Shown: positions 49,617 to 60,179 of the stretch, piece by piece
Numbering within the stretch: position 1 is the stretch's first letter
Layout of the letters: each line of letters begins with the position of its first letter
Assembly (NCBI GenBank): GCA_009777575.1
Contig: WRLO01000005.1
Location: 1 to 64,000, forward strand
Origin: Candidatus Cloacimonadota bacterium
GTDB lineage: Bacteria; Cloacimonadota; Cloacimonadia; Cloacimonadales; WRIO01
Length of the DNA stretch: 64,000 nucleotides
Direction: 5' to 3'
Program-made: the position numbers and the translations under genes
Notes under the pieces: generated by a model
The model's database searches: none
Told to the model about the DNA's origin: nothing
Seen by the model: only the letters and a program-made list of their open reading frames with translations

Positions 49617-50717
49617 TTATTTTAATTCATAATTCTTGACTACCATCATTCCTTTCTTTGTTGTTTCCGTGATTGTTTTGGCTATATCTCTAACTTTAGG
49701 TATCAGATTTTTATAATCCATTCGAGAGGGTCCTATTACTCCTAAATAACCAGGAATATCAAAGATCTCATATTTTGCGTATACAATTGAAAAATCCGAC
49801 CATTCTGGATTCCCAAACTCTTCACCAAGAACGACTTTCCATTCGTTATTTCCTAGATTTTTATGCATGATATTTACCAACATATCTTGCCTTTGCATCA
49901 AGTTAAAAAAGAGGATGATTATATTTTTTGTATCAAATTCTGGTTGCTCAAGAAATTCAACATTACTGTCAAAATGGATAAAATAATTATTCATCTCAAA
50001 TAACGCAAAATAAAATTCTTTCACAAACAAGTTTAACAATTTATTTTCTGAAGCCCATTTTTCTGACATTTCTTCTATATATTTATTTTGGATATCAAAT
50101 ATACGCATTCCAGATAATTCCTCATTTATATAACGAACTGCTACTTTCAATTGTTGTTCAGATATTTCAAAATCTGCTTTGATTACTACTGTTTTATCCA
50201 TACCTGAAGCTAAACTAACTACAAAAAGCATCTTCTCCTTTGAAATCTTAAAAACATCGAGTTTCTGCAATATATCATATGATATCTCGGGTTCTGCTAC
50301 AAATGTTAATAAATCTGTCTCTTTGGCTAAAAGTTGTTTTATATAATGCAATGACAATGGGATATCACGATAATTATTTATCAACAATGTTTTTAAAAAA
50401 TCAAGTTTTTCATAAATTGTATTTTCGATTTCATTGGATATTAAATTTATATATTCTCTATAACCTGATATTGTTGGCATTCTACCAGCTGAAGTGTGAG
50501 GTTGATAAATTAGACCTCTTTTTTCGAGTTTAAACAACTCATTTCTGATAGTAGCAGAACTAACCGATTTTTGCTTATTATCACATATAATTCGAGAGGA
50601 AATTGGAGCTTTTGTCTGAATATATTCTTCTATAAGCCCTTTCAAAATAGTGTTTTCACGAAGTTCATCGCTGACTACTTTTTCTCTTCTTAAAGATTTA
50701 AACCTTGGTTTATTCAT
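49617..50717 (-). CDS. hrcA: Heat-inducible transcription repressor HrcA
   Basis: LIEEYIQTKAPISSRII...SVSSATIRNELFKLEKRGLIYQPHTSAGRMPT; VIGPSRMDYKNLIP. Confidence 0.95.
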   Translation of the reverse strand: MNKPRFKSLRREKVVSDELRENTILKGLIEEYIQTKAPISSRIICDNKQKSVSSATIRNELFKLEKRGLIYQPHTSAGRMPTISGYREYINLISNEIENTIYEKLDFLKTLLINNYRDIPLSLHYIKQLLAKETDLLTFVAEPEISYDILQKLDVFKISKEKMLFVVSLASGMDKTVVIKADFEISEQQLKVAVRYINEELSGMRIFDIQNKYIEEMSEKWASENKLLNLFVKEFYFALFEMNNYFIHFDSNVEFLEQPEFDTKNIIILFFNLMQRQDMLVNIMHKNLGNNEWKVVLGEEFGNPEWSDFSIVYAKYEIFDIPGYLGVIGPSRMDYKNLIPKVRDIAKTITETTKKGMMVVKNYELK

Positions 50718-50744
50718 TTAGCACTCCTTTCAAATAATTGCTAA
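50718..50744. promoter_or_regulatory. Degenerate CIRCE operator at the hrcA start
   Basis: TTAGCACTC-N9-AATTGCTAA versus consensus TTAGCACTC-N9-GAGTGCTAA; directly adjacent to the ATG. Confidence 0.75.
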
Positions 50745-50928
50745 TTTTGTGCCAAAATATCCAAAGGGTCATTTTTGTCAATCAAAATCTGAGATTGCTA
50801 ATTATTTTTTTTCCAAAATGCTAACACTTTCTGAGGAACAGATGTATTAAACACAGAGTAAACAATCTCTTCTATATTTATTAATAGTATAGTTTATTTT
50901 AAGAGAATAATAAAAAAATATAGTTTTA

Positions 50929-51304
50929 CGGGAAATATATCAATAGCATTTCCACTTTACATTAACCAGGATATTGTAGGTGCATGCCCATAAGTGTCAA
51001 CTTATCTATTTTAGCTTACTTTGAATGTTTAAGAGAGGCTATGGTTTGATAGAAATCTGATGCAAAAAGGGGTTATTTCTCGTAGTGGTTCAAGAGATTT
51101 TAGATTTATCGAGAAGCTCTCAGAATAACGATATAGCATTATCCTTACGGGATATAACCCCTATTATGATAACCGTTTTCTACCAAACCATTATTCCTCT
51201 TGAATATTCAAAGAATATGAACCAAAATGAAAAGTAAACACTTATTACCCTACTGCTACGGTATATTGGCAAATGTCAAGTGAAACTGCTAAAAATATCG
51301 CGAA
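50929..51304. mobile_element. MITE-like long imperfect palindrome flanked by 9-bp direct repeats
   Basis: Arms of roughly 165 bp pair imperfectly (e.g. ATAAGTGT..., GGTTTGRTAGAAA..., AGGGGTTAT); ATAGTTTTA at 50920-50928 and 51305-51313. Confidence 0.6.
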
Positions 51305-51495
51305 ATAGTTTTAGAAAATGCATAAAGACTGTTGATTTCAAATGGAAATGCTTTACAATTAAATTTTATATTTGTAAAATTATGTAAAATAGATGTTTTA
51401 AGAGAGTTCTAAATGTTGATTATTATCTTTTAGTTGACATAAAACCCTCTTGATTTTTTTTTACATTTCTTGGAATATTTATAGGAATTAATTAT

Positions 51496-53181
51496 ATGAC
51501 TTTATTGTTTTTTATCAATTTTTTCGGTGGTTTAGCGATGTTTCTATACGCTTTGAAGATAATGAATGATAATCTTCAAGCAGTAGCAGGAAACAAAATG
51601 AAAAGGATATTGAAAAGATTGACAGATACTCCTTTAAAAGGGGTAGGTGTTGGGTTAGCAGTGACAGGGATCATCCAGAGTAGTAGTGCTACATCTGTAA
51701 TGGTGATAGGGCTTGTCAATGCTGGATTGATGACACTCGCACAGGCTATCGGTGTGATCATGGGTGCGAATATTGGGACTACTGTCACTGCACAATTAAT
51801 AGCTTTCAATTTAGGTACTTATGCTTATATATTTGTAATAGCAGGGATTGTTATGTTATTTTTAAGAACAAGCAAATCTATGGAGAAATGGAGCTATATA
51901 ATATTGGGATTTGGGTTGTTATTCGTATCTTTGGATGTAATGTCATCTTCTGTAGTTCCAATACGCAATTCTCCCATAGCTCAAGATTTTCTAGTGAATA
52001 TGTCCAACAATCCGATATTATCTGTTCTTGTGGGAGCTGTTTTTACAATGATTATTCAAAGTTCTTCAGCAGCTATTGGTATAACATTAGTCTTGACCAG
52101 CACAGGATTAATCAGTTTAGAAGGTGCTATGTATCTGATTTTTGGAAGTAATATAGGAACTACTATTACAGCTTGGTTTGCAAGTGTAAATGTGAGTAAG
52201 GCAGCAAAACAAGTTGCTCTTGTGCATACTTTATTCAATGTTTTAGGTGCAGTTATTTTCGCTTTTTTGACATATATTGGGGTTTACACAAGATTTATTT
52301 ACTTAGTCACTCCTATCGATACAGGTAATATAGCTCGTTATGTAGCCAATGCTCACACTTATTTCAATATAGTAAACTGCTTGATATTTTTGCCTTTTAC
52401 TGGATTATTAGCAAAATTGGCTCAACTTATTATCAAAAAAGATTCATTTGAAGAAATATCCTCTGGCGATCCCAAGCATCTTGATCAGAATCTTTTAACT
52501 ACCCCTGAGATAGCCATAGAGCAGTCAATAAAAGAAATGCAAGAAATGCTTCGATTGTCAAAAAATTCACTTGAAACATCAATGGAGCTATTCAATACAA
52601 GCAATTATCGAGATCAAGAAAAAATTGAAAAAATAGAAAATGCCATTGATCATCTACAAGCAGAAATAACGCTTTATTTGGTAGCATTAAACGAAAGGTC
52701 AAATTCAAAATTGATAGCAGAAAAAATTCCTTCTTTACTTCATGCAGTCAATGATGTGGAAAGGATTGGCGATTATGCAGAGCATATCAATGAAATACTT
52801 AATGTTCAAATACTTGGAATTAAAGCAAATTTCAATGACGAATTTTTAGGTATCATTTCAGATATGCATAAGAAGGTTCTTTTTATGTTAGATTTATGTG
52901 TAAATTTTTTAGAAGATTTTGATAAAGATTTGTCAGACAAGATATTTGAACTTGAAAACAGATTAAATCATCAACATAAGGATTTAAGAAATAAACTTAT
53001 GGAAATGATACAAAATAACGATTGTGAAGCTATGGAAGGACTTCATACTATAGACTATATTGATGCAGTAGAGTCTTTGACAGGAAAAATACATAATATT
53101 CTTGTTGCTGGTTCTCATAGATTTGTTTATTTACCATTGGAAAGACCTAAAATCGAGAGAACATTACATAGTGTTAAATAA
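51496..53181 (+). CDS. Na/Pi cotransporter family protein with PhoU-like C-terminal domain
   Basis: GGLAMFLYALKIMNDNLQAVAG; TGIIQSSSATSVMVIGLVNAGLMTLAQAIGVIMGANIGTTVTA; repeated QSSSA motif. Confidence 0.94.
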   Translation: MTLLFFINFFGGLAMFLYALKIMNDNLQAVAGNKMKRILKRLTDTPLKGVGVGLAVTGIIQSSSATSVMVIGLVNAGLMTLAQAIGVIMGANIGTTVTAQLIAFNLGTYAYIFVIAGIVMLFLRTSKSMEKWSYIILGFGLLFVSLDVMSSSVVPIRNSPIAQDFLVNMSNNPILSVLVGAVFTMIIQSSSAAIGITLVLTSTGLISLEGAMYLIFGSNIGTTITAWFASVNVSKAAKQVALVHTLFNVLGAVIFAFLTYIGVYTRFIYLVTPIDTGNIARYVANAHTYFNIVNCLIFLPFTGLLAKLAQLIIKKDSFEEISSGDPKHLDQNLLTTPEIAIEQSIKEMQEMLRLSKNSLETSMELFNTSNYRDQEKIEKIENAIDHLQAEITLYLVALNERSNSKLIAEKIPSLLHAVNDVERIGDYAEHINEILNVQILGIKANFNDEFLGIISDMHKKVLFMLDLCVNFLEDFDKDLSDKIFELENRLNHQHKDLRNKLMEMIQNNDCEAMEGLHTIDYIDAVESLTGKIHNILVAGSHRFVYLPLERPKIERTLHSVK

Positions 53182-53196
53182 TAAATAAGAGGAAAA

Positions 53197-53892
53197 ATGT
53201 GCGGACAATTTGCAATTTTGGGTAGTTTAAAAGCTATCAAGGATTATTATAATTTTTTAAAAAACGGAAGTTTTGTTCTTGATGAGGATGATTTTTACAA
53301 TTTTGAATCTGAATTGCTTTCAAATCTGCCAAATGAGATTGTGAAACCGATGAATTGGGTTCCTATAGTGACTAGTGATTTAACCCTAAGATCTCACAAT
53401 TTTACTTTTCAAGATGTGATACCATCTCAAATAGAAGGAGTGGGGGAGAGGAGTGGCAAAATAAAAATATTACCAGCACGGTGGGGGCTCATCCCATTTT
53501 GGGCTAAAGATGAAAAGGTAGCTTATAAAACAATAAATGCAAGACAGGAAACTCTTGCAGAAAAACCATCCTTTAAATATGCATATCATCAAAGACGATG
53601 TTTAATCCCATTTACAGGATTTTATGAAAGAGACAATAAAACTATAGAGAATAAAAATTTTGAAGATATATTTTTTCAAACCTCAAAAAAAGAAAAATTA
53701 CTTTTTTTCTCAAATCCGAATAATAACATCAAAAGTTTTGCCGGTTTATATGAAATATGGGGTCAGGAGAAACTTGTTACTTTTACTATAGTAACCTGTC
53801 CGGCAAATGAAGAAATTTCGAAGATTCATCACAGAATGCCAGTCATTTTAGATGAATTTGAAGCATATAAATGGTTAACAAATATTGGATAA
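53197..53892 (+). CDS. SRAP (HMCES/YedK) DNA-protein crosslink family protein
   Basis: MCGQFA catalytic Cys2; PARWGLIPFWA; NARQETL; RRCLIPFTGFYE; HHRMPVIL. Confidence 0.92.
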   Translation: MCGQFAILGSLKAIKDYYNFLKNGSFVLDEDDFYNFESELLSNLPNEIVKPMNWVPIVTSDLTLRSHNFTFQDVIPSQIEGVGERSGKIKILPARWGLIPFWAKDEKVAYKTINARQETLAEKPSFKYAYHQRRCLIPFTGFYERDNKTIENKNFEDIFFQTSKKEKLLFFSNPNNNIKSFAGLYEIWGQEKLVTFTIVTCPANEEISKIHHRMPVILDEFEAYKWLTNIG

Positions 53893-53906
53893 ATAATGGA
53901 GGATAA

Positions 53907-56900
53907 ATGCAAAAGTTTATTTTTACACTTTTTTTTGCGCTAACAATCAGTGCTTTATCGGCTTATGAGCCATTTTATGTAGATGACCCAGCAATATCAC
54001 CAGATGGTCAGAGTGTGCTCTTTGTCTACATGAATAATATTTGGGAAGTCCCTTTTGAAGGTGGTGTAGCACGGAGATTGACGGCTACAAATGATAGAAT
54101 ATCGCGACCAGCATATTCACCTTGTGATAACTGGATATCTTTTCAATCTGATAGAGAAGGAATAAATAAGATTTTTCTTATGCCTCGCAATGGAGGAGTG
54201 GCAAGAAAAATCAGCGATGAAGATATAAATTTTTCAGAATGGTATCCGGATAGTTCTGCTATTCTCGGCATAATGAGGTCACCGGGAGAACTTGGATCTT
54301 ATGTAAAACTTGAATTAGGTGGACATAGACCATTAGAAATATTGGGGATTACAGGCAGTTTCGCTACTATATCTGATGAAGGGACAAAGATAGTCTTTGA
54401 CAGGCGTGGTTTAGCTTTTAGACCAGCTTATCAGGGGACTCATAATGGAGATCTATGGCTTTATGACATAAATACAGAGGAATTTACAAGACTTACAGAT
54501 ACACCATTGACAGAGAGATATCCGAAATTTTCCAGAAAACACAAGGATAGACTTTACTATGTAGCTTCTGATGGTAAGCATTTTCAATTATTTTATATGG
54601 ATGATTTTGATATAACTACTCAGACACAATTGACTTTTTTCACAGATTGGTCAGCCCGCGACATATCAGTCTCATCCAGCGTAGATAGGGTAGTATTTGA
54701 GTATTTTAAAGAAATTTGGAGCTATGATCCTGCTACAGAGCAAGTGAGAAAGATACCCATAGCGATTTGGGAAGACAATTTTCCTAATCCTATTGTTCAT
54801 CAAAGATTTGAGAGTGAATTGACCTCTTTCTTTGTATCGCAAAATCAAGAATTACTCGTTTTTTCTCATAGGTATGATTTATTTGCAGTGCCTATCAGAG
54901 GTGGATTGGTCCGCCAATTAACCTTTGATCAAGCTGGAATACAGGATTTTGTGATAATGAACGACAATGAGACAATCTATTTTGCTAAAAATATCAAAGG
55001 GATACCGAGGCTTCATAGATTAAATATCAGAAATCCTCAAAACATTGAACAAATAAGCTGGTCGGACGATAAATATATTGAGTCTTTACGGATTAATCAT
55101 GCAGGAGAAATGATTATTCGTTATGATAAAAGCATAGAAAGAAATATTTTTGCAAAAATGGATAGGAATGGAAATTTCACAGATACATTTCCTGATGATA
55201 TTGTAGGAAACTATATCGAAACATCGTCAGAAAAAGGGAAAACACTTTATTCATCCATTGATCTTTCAAGATGGGTAAGAACACTAAAAATAAAAGATTT
55301 AAGAACAAACACCGTGCAAGATTTATTTAAAACTACACGAAATATAGGAACTATGGTTTTCAGTGAAGATGAAAATAAACTGTTCTTTTCATACAATGGT
55401 AATATAAACATTGTGAGTTTAGTAAATGAATGGCAGAAAAACGAAGATCATTGGGATAGAATAATTCCTAGAGGAGCATCACAGGATGTACAAAATCCTA
55501 TAGCAACTGCAGAATGGGATATAAATTTTGATAATTTTCAACTCAGAAATAGGGTATTGGTAGATGAACCGGGTTGGTTACAACCAGTTTTTGCCTCAAG
55601 AGATTCGACACTATACTATTTCAATACAAACAACGGAAATACTGTTTTGAAAAGTATCAAGTTTGATGGAACTAAAAAAGAAGATGTATTCAATACTCGT
55701 GGAAATGTCAATAATTTTCAGCTGACTCAAGACCAAAGTGCGATTTACTATATACTGAACAGTAGGTTGCATAAACTCACATTACGAAGTAAACAAAGCA
55801 ATCAAATCGAGTTTGATTATAGTTATACTTTCAATGTAGAAAAATTGAATAAAGATGTATTTGAACATGTTTGGGGAAGATTTGGGCATAATTTTTATGA
55901 CCCCAATATGCACGGTCAAGATTGGGAAGAGATATATGAATTATTCGAACCACACATTCATGAAATAAGAGATGTAAATATTTTACAAAGATTTATAGAT
56001 GAAATGATTGGTAGAGTCAATGCATCTCATACAGGTTTTACACCGAGAACAGATGGTAGAGTAAATTTATTTACTCCAGCTTTCGCAGGATTTATTCCAG
56101 ATTATAGGTCGAGATTACCAATAGGGATCAGGGTAAAAAAGATTTATTTTGGTTCTGAACTACATCAAAAATATAATATCACTGAAAATGATATAATTCT
56201 CGAAATTAATGGACAATCCATAAATTCCACTACAGCAATATCACCATTATTACTAAATCAATTAGGAAAAGATATTAGTTTTAGAATACAAACCTCTAGA
56301 GGAGTGGTAAATGCTTTAGTAAAAGGTATTTCAGCTGCTGATCAAAGTCAATTAAGATACGAAGACATGGTATTGTCAAATTTTCAAACAGTAAAAGAAT
56401 TGACCAACAATCGAATTGGATACATACACATACAAAGGATGAATCAATCTTCATTAAGAAGATTTGAACAAGACATATGGGCGATTAATGCTAATACCGA
56501 TGGGTTAGTAATAGATATTCGTGGAAATGGTGGTGGTAGTATCAGACACGATTTAATGGATATTATTACGAGACCTGCTAGGGCATATACCTACAATCGG
56601 ACTTGGGGAATCGAACCTTACCCAACTCCAAGTAATATCTATCAAAATCCTATAGTCCTATTAATAGACGAAGATTCATATTCGGATGCTGAAATATTTG
56701 GAACATTGTTTAGAGATTTTAATATTGGTTATGTGATAGGTATGCCAACCAGTGGCTCTGTGATAGGAACAAGACCATGGCCTCTTTTCGACGGGTCAAG
56801 CATGAGAATGCCTGTCAGTGGTTGGTTTAGACTAAATTGGGAAAACATGGAATTGTTTCCAACAATCCCGGATATTTTAGTTCCAAGACTTCCAGAACAT

Positions 56901-56969
56901 CATATAAGTGGCGATGATCCGCAGTTACAAAGAGCAATTGATGTTTTGTTTGAGTTGATGGGTGATTGA
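53907..56969 (+). CDS. Tricorn-like secreted protease (beta-propeller, PDZ, S41 peptidase)
   Basis: Signal peptide; PAISPDGQSVLFVYMNNIWEVPFEGG; PDZ-like region; VIDIRGNGGGSIRHDLMDII; LLIDEDSYSDAEIFG. Confidence 0.9.
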   Translation: MQKFIFTLFFALTISALSAYEPFYVDDPAISPDGQSVLFVYMNNIWEVPFEGGVARRLTATNDRISRPAYSPCDNWISFQSDREGINKIFLMPRNGGVARKISDEDINFSEWYPDSSAILGIMRSPGELGSYVKLELGGHRPLEILGITGSFATISDEGTKIVFDRRGLAFRPAYQGTHNGDLWLYDINTEEFTRLTDTPLTERYPKFSRKHKDRLYYVASDGKHFQLFYMDDFDITTQTQLTFFTDWSARDISVSSSVDRVVFEYFKEIWSYDPATEQVRKIPIAIWEDNFPNPIVHQRFESELTSFFVSQNQELLVFSHRYDLFAVPIRGGLVRQLTFDQAGIQDFVIMNDNETIYFAKNIKGIPRLHRLNIRNPQNIEQISWSDDKYIESLRINHAGEMIIRYDKSIERNIFAKMDRNGNFTDTFPDDIVGNYIETSSEKGKTLYSSIDLSRWVRTLKIKDLRTNTVQDLFKTTRNIGTMVFSEDENKLFFSYNGNINIVSLVNEWQKNEDHWDRIIPRGASQDVQNPIATAEWDINFDNFQLRNRVLVDEPGWLQPVFASRDSTLYYFNTNNGNTVLKSIKFDGTKKEDVFNTRGNVNNFQLTQDQSAIYYILNSRLHKLTLRSKQSNQIEFDYSYTFNVEKLNKDVFEHVWGRFGHNFYDPNMHGQDWEEIYELFEPHIHEIRDVNILQRFIDEMIGRVNASHTGFTPRTDGRVNLFTPAFAGFIPDYRSRLPIGIRVKKIYFGSELHQKYNITENDIILEINGQSINSTTAISPLLLNQLGKDISFRIQTSRGVVNALVKGISAADQSQLRYEDMVLSNFQTVKELTNNRIGYIHIQRMNQSSLRRFEQDIWAINANTDGLVIDIRGNGGGSIRHDLMDIITRPARAYTYNRTWGIEPYPTPSNIYQNPIVLLIDEDSYSDAEIFGTLFRDFNIGYVIGMPTSGSVIGTRPWPLFDGSSMRMPVSGWFRLNWENMELFPTIPDILVPRLPEHHISGDDPQLQRAIDVLFELMGD

Positions 56970-57343
56970 TAATCAATTTATTCCTTTTTTCAAGGTAGGT
57001 TCAAGAGATATGTAGAATGAGGAATCTTTTCCGCCATTGTCATTACTGTGTGTTGGAGAAATCTTTAAGTCCTTTCACTTCGTTCAAGGTTACAGGTTAG
57101 TTTTGAGACAGGAATGATTTGTGAATCTTCGCCTCTTGAAGAATTACAAGAATGTTATTTAAAGATATAGGAAAAGATATATTAACATTATCACTTTTTA
57201 CTTGCAAAAAAAACTAACTTTAAAAAAATTGAATTTATCTTGCGAAAAATTAAATATTAAGCAATAAAAATTGATTATTTTATGTGTGAGTTAGAAAATA
57301 TGGAGCGATATGAAATGTAAATCAAATATTCAAAGGAGACTAA

Positions 57344-60076
57344 ATGTCAAAAAAAAATAAAACTATTGATAAGAAAGGTTTAGTTCAAAGCACAAATCTT
57401 GAATCGCAAATTTCTGAAGATTTCAGACCTCAAACAATAATATCTCCGAAAATAAACTCAATCATTGCCTCAATGATATTTATTTTTACAATGCTTATTT
57501 ATGTGATGACTAATGCAAAATCCGTTTCTTTTTGGGATTCTGGAGAATATATTTCTTGTAGCAGTATTTTGGGTATACCTCATCCACCCGGAAATCCTTT
57601 TTTTATACTACTTGGGAGGTTTTTTACTATATTCAATTTAGGATTTGACCATGCTGTAATGATAAGTTTTATGGTGTCATTGTTTGGAGCTTTAGGAGTG
57701 GTGTTTACTTATTTAATAACGGTTCAGCTATTAAGCATGTTAAAAGATGATAAGTATCTAGTATTTACCGGAGGCTTTATTGCCGCTATTTTGACTGCAT
57801 TTTCTTACACATATTGGATGAATTCAATTGATCCTGGGGGCGGTTATTCTGGAATGGCATTTATAATCAATATTTCCATTTGGTTGATATTGGTCTGGGT
57901 AAAAAAGCAAAACGATTTCTCCCATCAAAATATCTTGTTATTAATTATTTATCTCCTTTTTTTAGGATTTAGTATCCATCAAACTACTTTACAAATAGCA
58001 CCAGCTATCTTGTTTATAGCCGTATATCCTTACATCAAAAATAGTTTTAAGTCTTTTTCATTTTGGGGTAAAATAATCTTGTATCTAATCGGATTGCTGA
58101 TAGTATATATCATTTGTGATGGATTAAAAGAAATCACAAATGTGCCAGAACTACCTAAATTGGCTTTCGGTGTTGCTTTAGTAGGTATCATGGTGTGGTA
58201 TTTAAGGAAATATATTGGTCGAAAAGCATGGTTTCTAGGTTTTTTGATGTTGATATTAGGATTTAGCACCCATTTCTTTTTGTTAGCTCGTTCAGGCTAT
58301 CGTCCCTTTATCAATGAAGGTCATCCTCACAATTTAAATATGTTTATGGACTATATTTTGCGTAGGCAATATGGTAGTTATAATTTTCTACAGAGACGAG
58401 GAAGTTTTTCTGTCCAAGTCATAGAGCATTTTATACGCTACTTAACATGGCAATTTATGGATGTGGAAGTGGTGTCTTCTTGGTTTAAAATGCCATTAAA
58501 TTTTTTGACTGGAGTGAGTAATATGCTTATGGTGTTTTTAGGTATATATGGATTTCAATATTCATTCAAGAATAATAAAAATTCTTTTGCTTATCTATTG
58601 AGCATATTTTTTATGGCTTCAGTAGCGATGATATTTGTGATGAATTTATCAGGAAATGAAGTCAGAGATCGAGACTATTTTTTTGCAACTGCTTACAATT
58701 TCTGGGCAATAGCAATGGGAATAGGAGCGGTGGGGGTGATAAAATACTTTTCGGACCAAAAATTCTTAAAATATTTTGTAGTATCTGTGTTATTAATATA
58801 CCCGATATTAAATATGGTCTCTCAATATCATAAACACGACCGTTCAGGCGAATATATCGCTCTAGGTTATGGTTTAAACTTACTTTTGGGGCTCGAAGAA
58901 AACGCTATTATCTTTACCAATGGAGACAATGATACTTTCCCTGTTTGGTATGTTCAATCTGTTCTTGATAGCAAAGCCAATGAGCATATCGCTCAAATAC
59001 ATGAATCGAGCAATCGACAAGGTATTGGACACCTTTATGATGCTGAAAATGTATTTCCTACAGCAAGGACTCGAGAACTGATAACAAGAGGTCTTGATTG
59101 GAAAAGCACTCATATCAAAGGCATTCGACAAGATGTAGTAGTCGCCAATCTAAGTCTGTTAAATACTCCTTGGTTTTTGAAACAGCTTCGCGATATGGAT
59201 AGTCTAGAATTGAACTGGACTGATGAACAAATCGATGGTCTTAGACCTGCATTTTTTCCTGATGATATGGAGATAGTAATAAGTTCTCCCAATGGTGAAA
59301 GATTTTCTATAACAATACCTGCTGGTTCAGGAATGCAAATACAAGATATAGCTGTGATTCGAATTATACAAGACAATTTTGGGAAAAGACCGATTTATTT
59401 TGCAGTTACTGTTCCGGGTTATTCAGGATTTGACAATCATCTTATAAACGAAGGAATGGTATCCAGAATAGTATCAACTCGAGGTGCAGATAGAATAAAT
59501 TATGAAAGGATAAAAAACAATCTTGATAATATATATTTTTATGGTGGAATCTTCAATGAAAAGCTATTTAAAGATGAAAACAAAACAAGGCTAGTGGCAA
59601 ATTATGGGGCTGCTCACATGAGACTTGCAGAATATTATCAAAACATCAGAGATGATGAAAATTCATTGAAATATTTTGAAAGAGCATTGGAATTTGTCCT
59701 TGATGAAGATGAGAAAAGTAGATTTTATGGGTCCTTGATTATATCGAATGCAAGTGCTGGAAATGTAGAAAGAGCAGAAGATTTGATAGAAATAATGATA
59801 ACGAACAATCCTTATTCCGCTCAACCATATATTTCTGGTGCAATAGCAATGACAAGAGCAGAAAACCTGGAACGAGCATTTTATTATCTTGAAGAAGGAC
59901 TTGATTTAGACCCATTTAATCGACAACTCATAGCTTTGACTTTCCAAATAGGTTTTGAATATAACATGCGTGAAGAAGCACATAGCGTTATTCTAAAAAT
60001 TCTCCCATTTCAACCACATTTGGCTGAATTTTTTGATGTTTTATTAGACCCGACAAAGACTATAGACGACCTTTGA
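57344..60076 (+). CDS. DUF2723 (TMEM260-like) membrane protein with C-terminal TPR region
   Basis: VSFWDSGEYISCSSILGIPHPPGNPFFILLGR; multiple TM helices; TPR-like EYYQNIRDDENSLKYFERALEFV. Confidence 0.88.
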   Translation: MSKKNKTIDKKGLVQSTNLESQISEDFRPQTIISPKINSIIASMIFIFTMLIYVMTNAKSVSFWDSGEYISCSSILGIPHPPGNPFFILLGRFFTIFNLGFDHAVMISFMVSLFGALGVVFTYLITVQLLSMLKDDKYLVFTGGFIAAILTAFSYTYWMNSIDPGGGYSGMAFIINISIWLILVWVKKQNDFSHQNILLLIIYLLFLGFSIHQTTLQIAPAILFIAVYPYIKNSFKSFSFWGKIILYLIGLLIVYIICDGLKEITNVPELPKLAFGVALVGIMVWYLRKYIGRKAWFLGFLMLILGFSTHFFLLARSGYRPFINEGHPHNLNMFMDYILRRQYGSYNFLQRRGSFSVQVIEHFIRYLTWQFMDVEVVSSWFKMPLNFLTGVSNMLMVFLGIYGFQYSFKNNKNSFAYLLSIFFMASVAMIFVMNLSGNEVRDRDYFFATAYNFWAIAMGIGAVGVIKYFSDQKFLKYFVVSVLLIYPILNMVSQYHKHDRSGEYIALGYGLNLLLGLEENAIIFTNGDNDTFPVWYVQSVLDSKANEHIAQIHESSNRQGIGHLYDAENVFPTARTRELITRGLDWKSTHIKGIRQDVVVANLSLLNTPWFLKQLRDMDSLELNWTDEQIDGLRPAFFPDDMEIVISSPNGERFSITIPAGSGMQIQDIAVIRIIQDNFGKRPIYFAVTVPGYSGFDNHLINEGMVSRIVSTRGADRINYERIKNNLDNIYFYGGIFNEKLFKDENKTRLVANYGAAHMRLAEYYQNIRDDENSLKYFERALEFVLDEDEKSRFYGSLIISNASAGNVERAEDLIEIMITNNPYSAQPYISGAIAMTRAENLERAFYYLEEGLDLDPFNRQLIALTFQIGFEYNMREEAHSVILKILPFQPHLAEFFDVLLDPTKTIDDL

Positions 60077-60179
60077 TTTAAAAGATCCTTTGATGAAATT
60101 AAATTGATTAAAAATAACTTGTTTTTAGTTTTATTCATACCATTTGTGGTTTTAATCAAAAATAACTCAGAATTTAATT

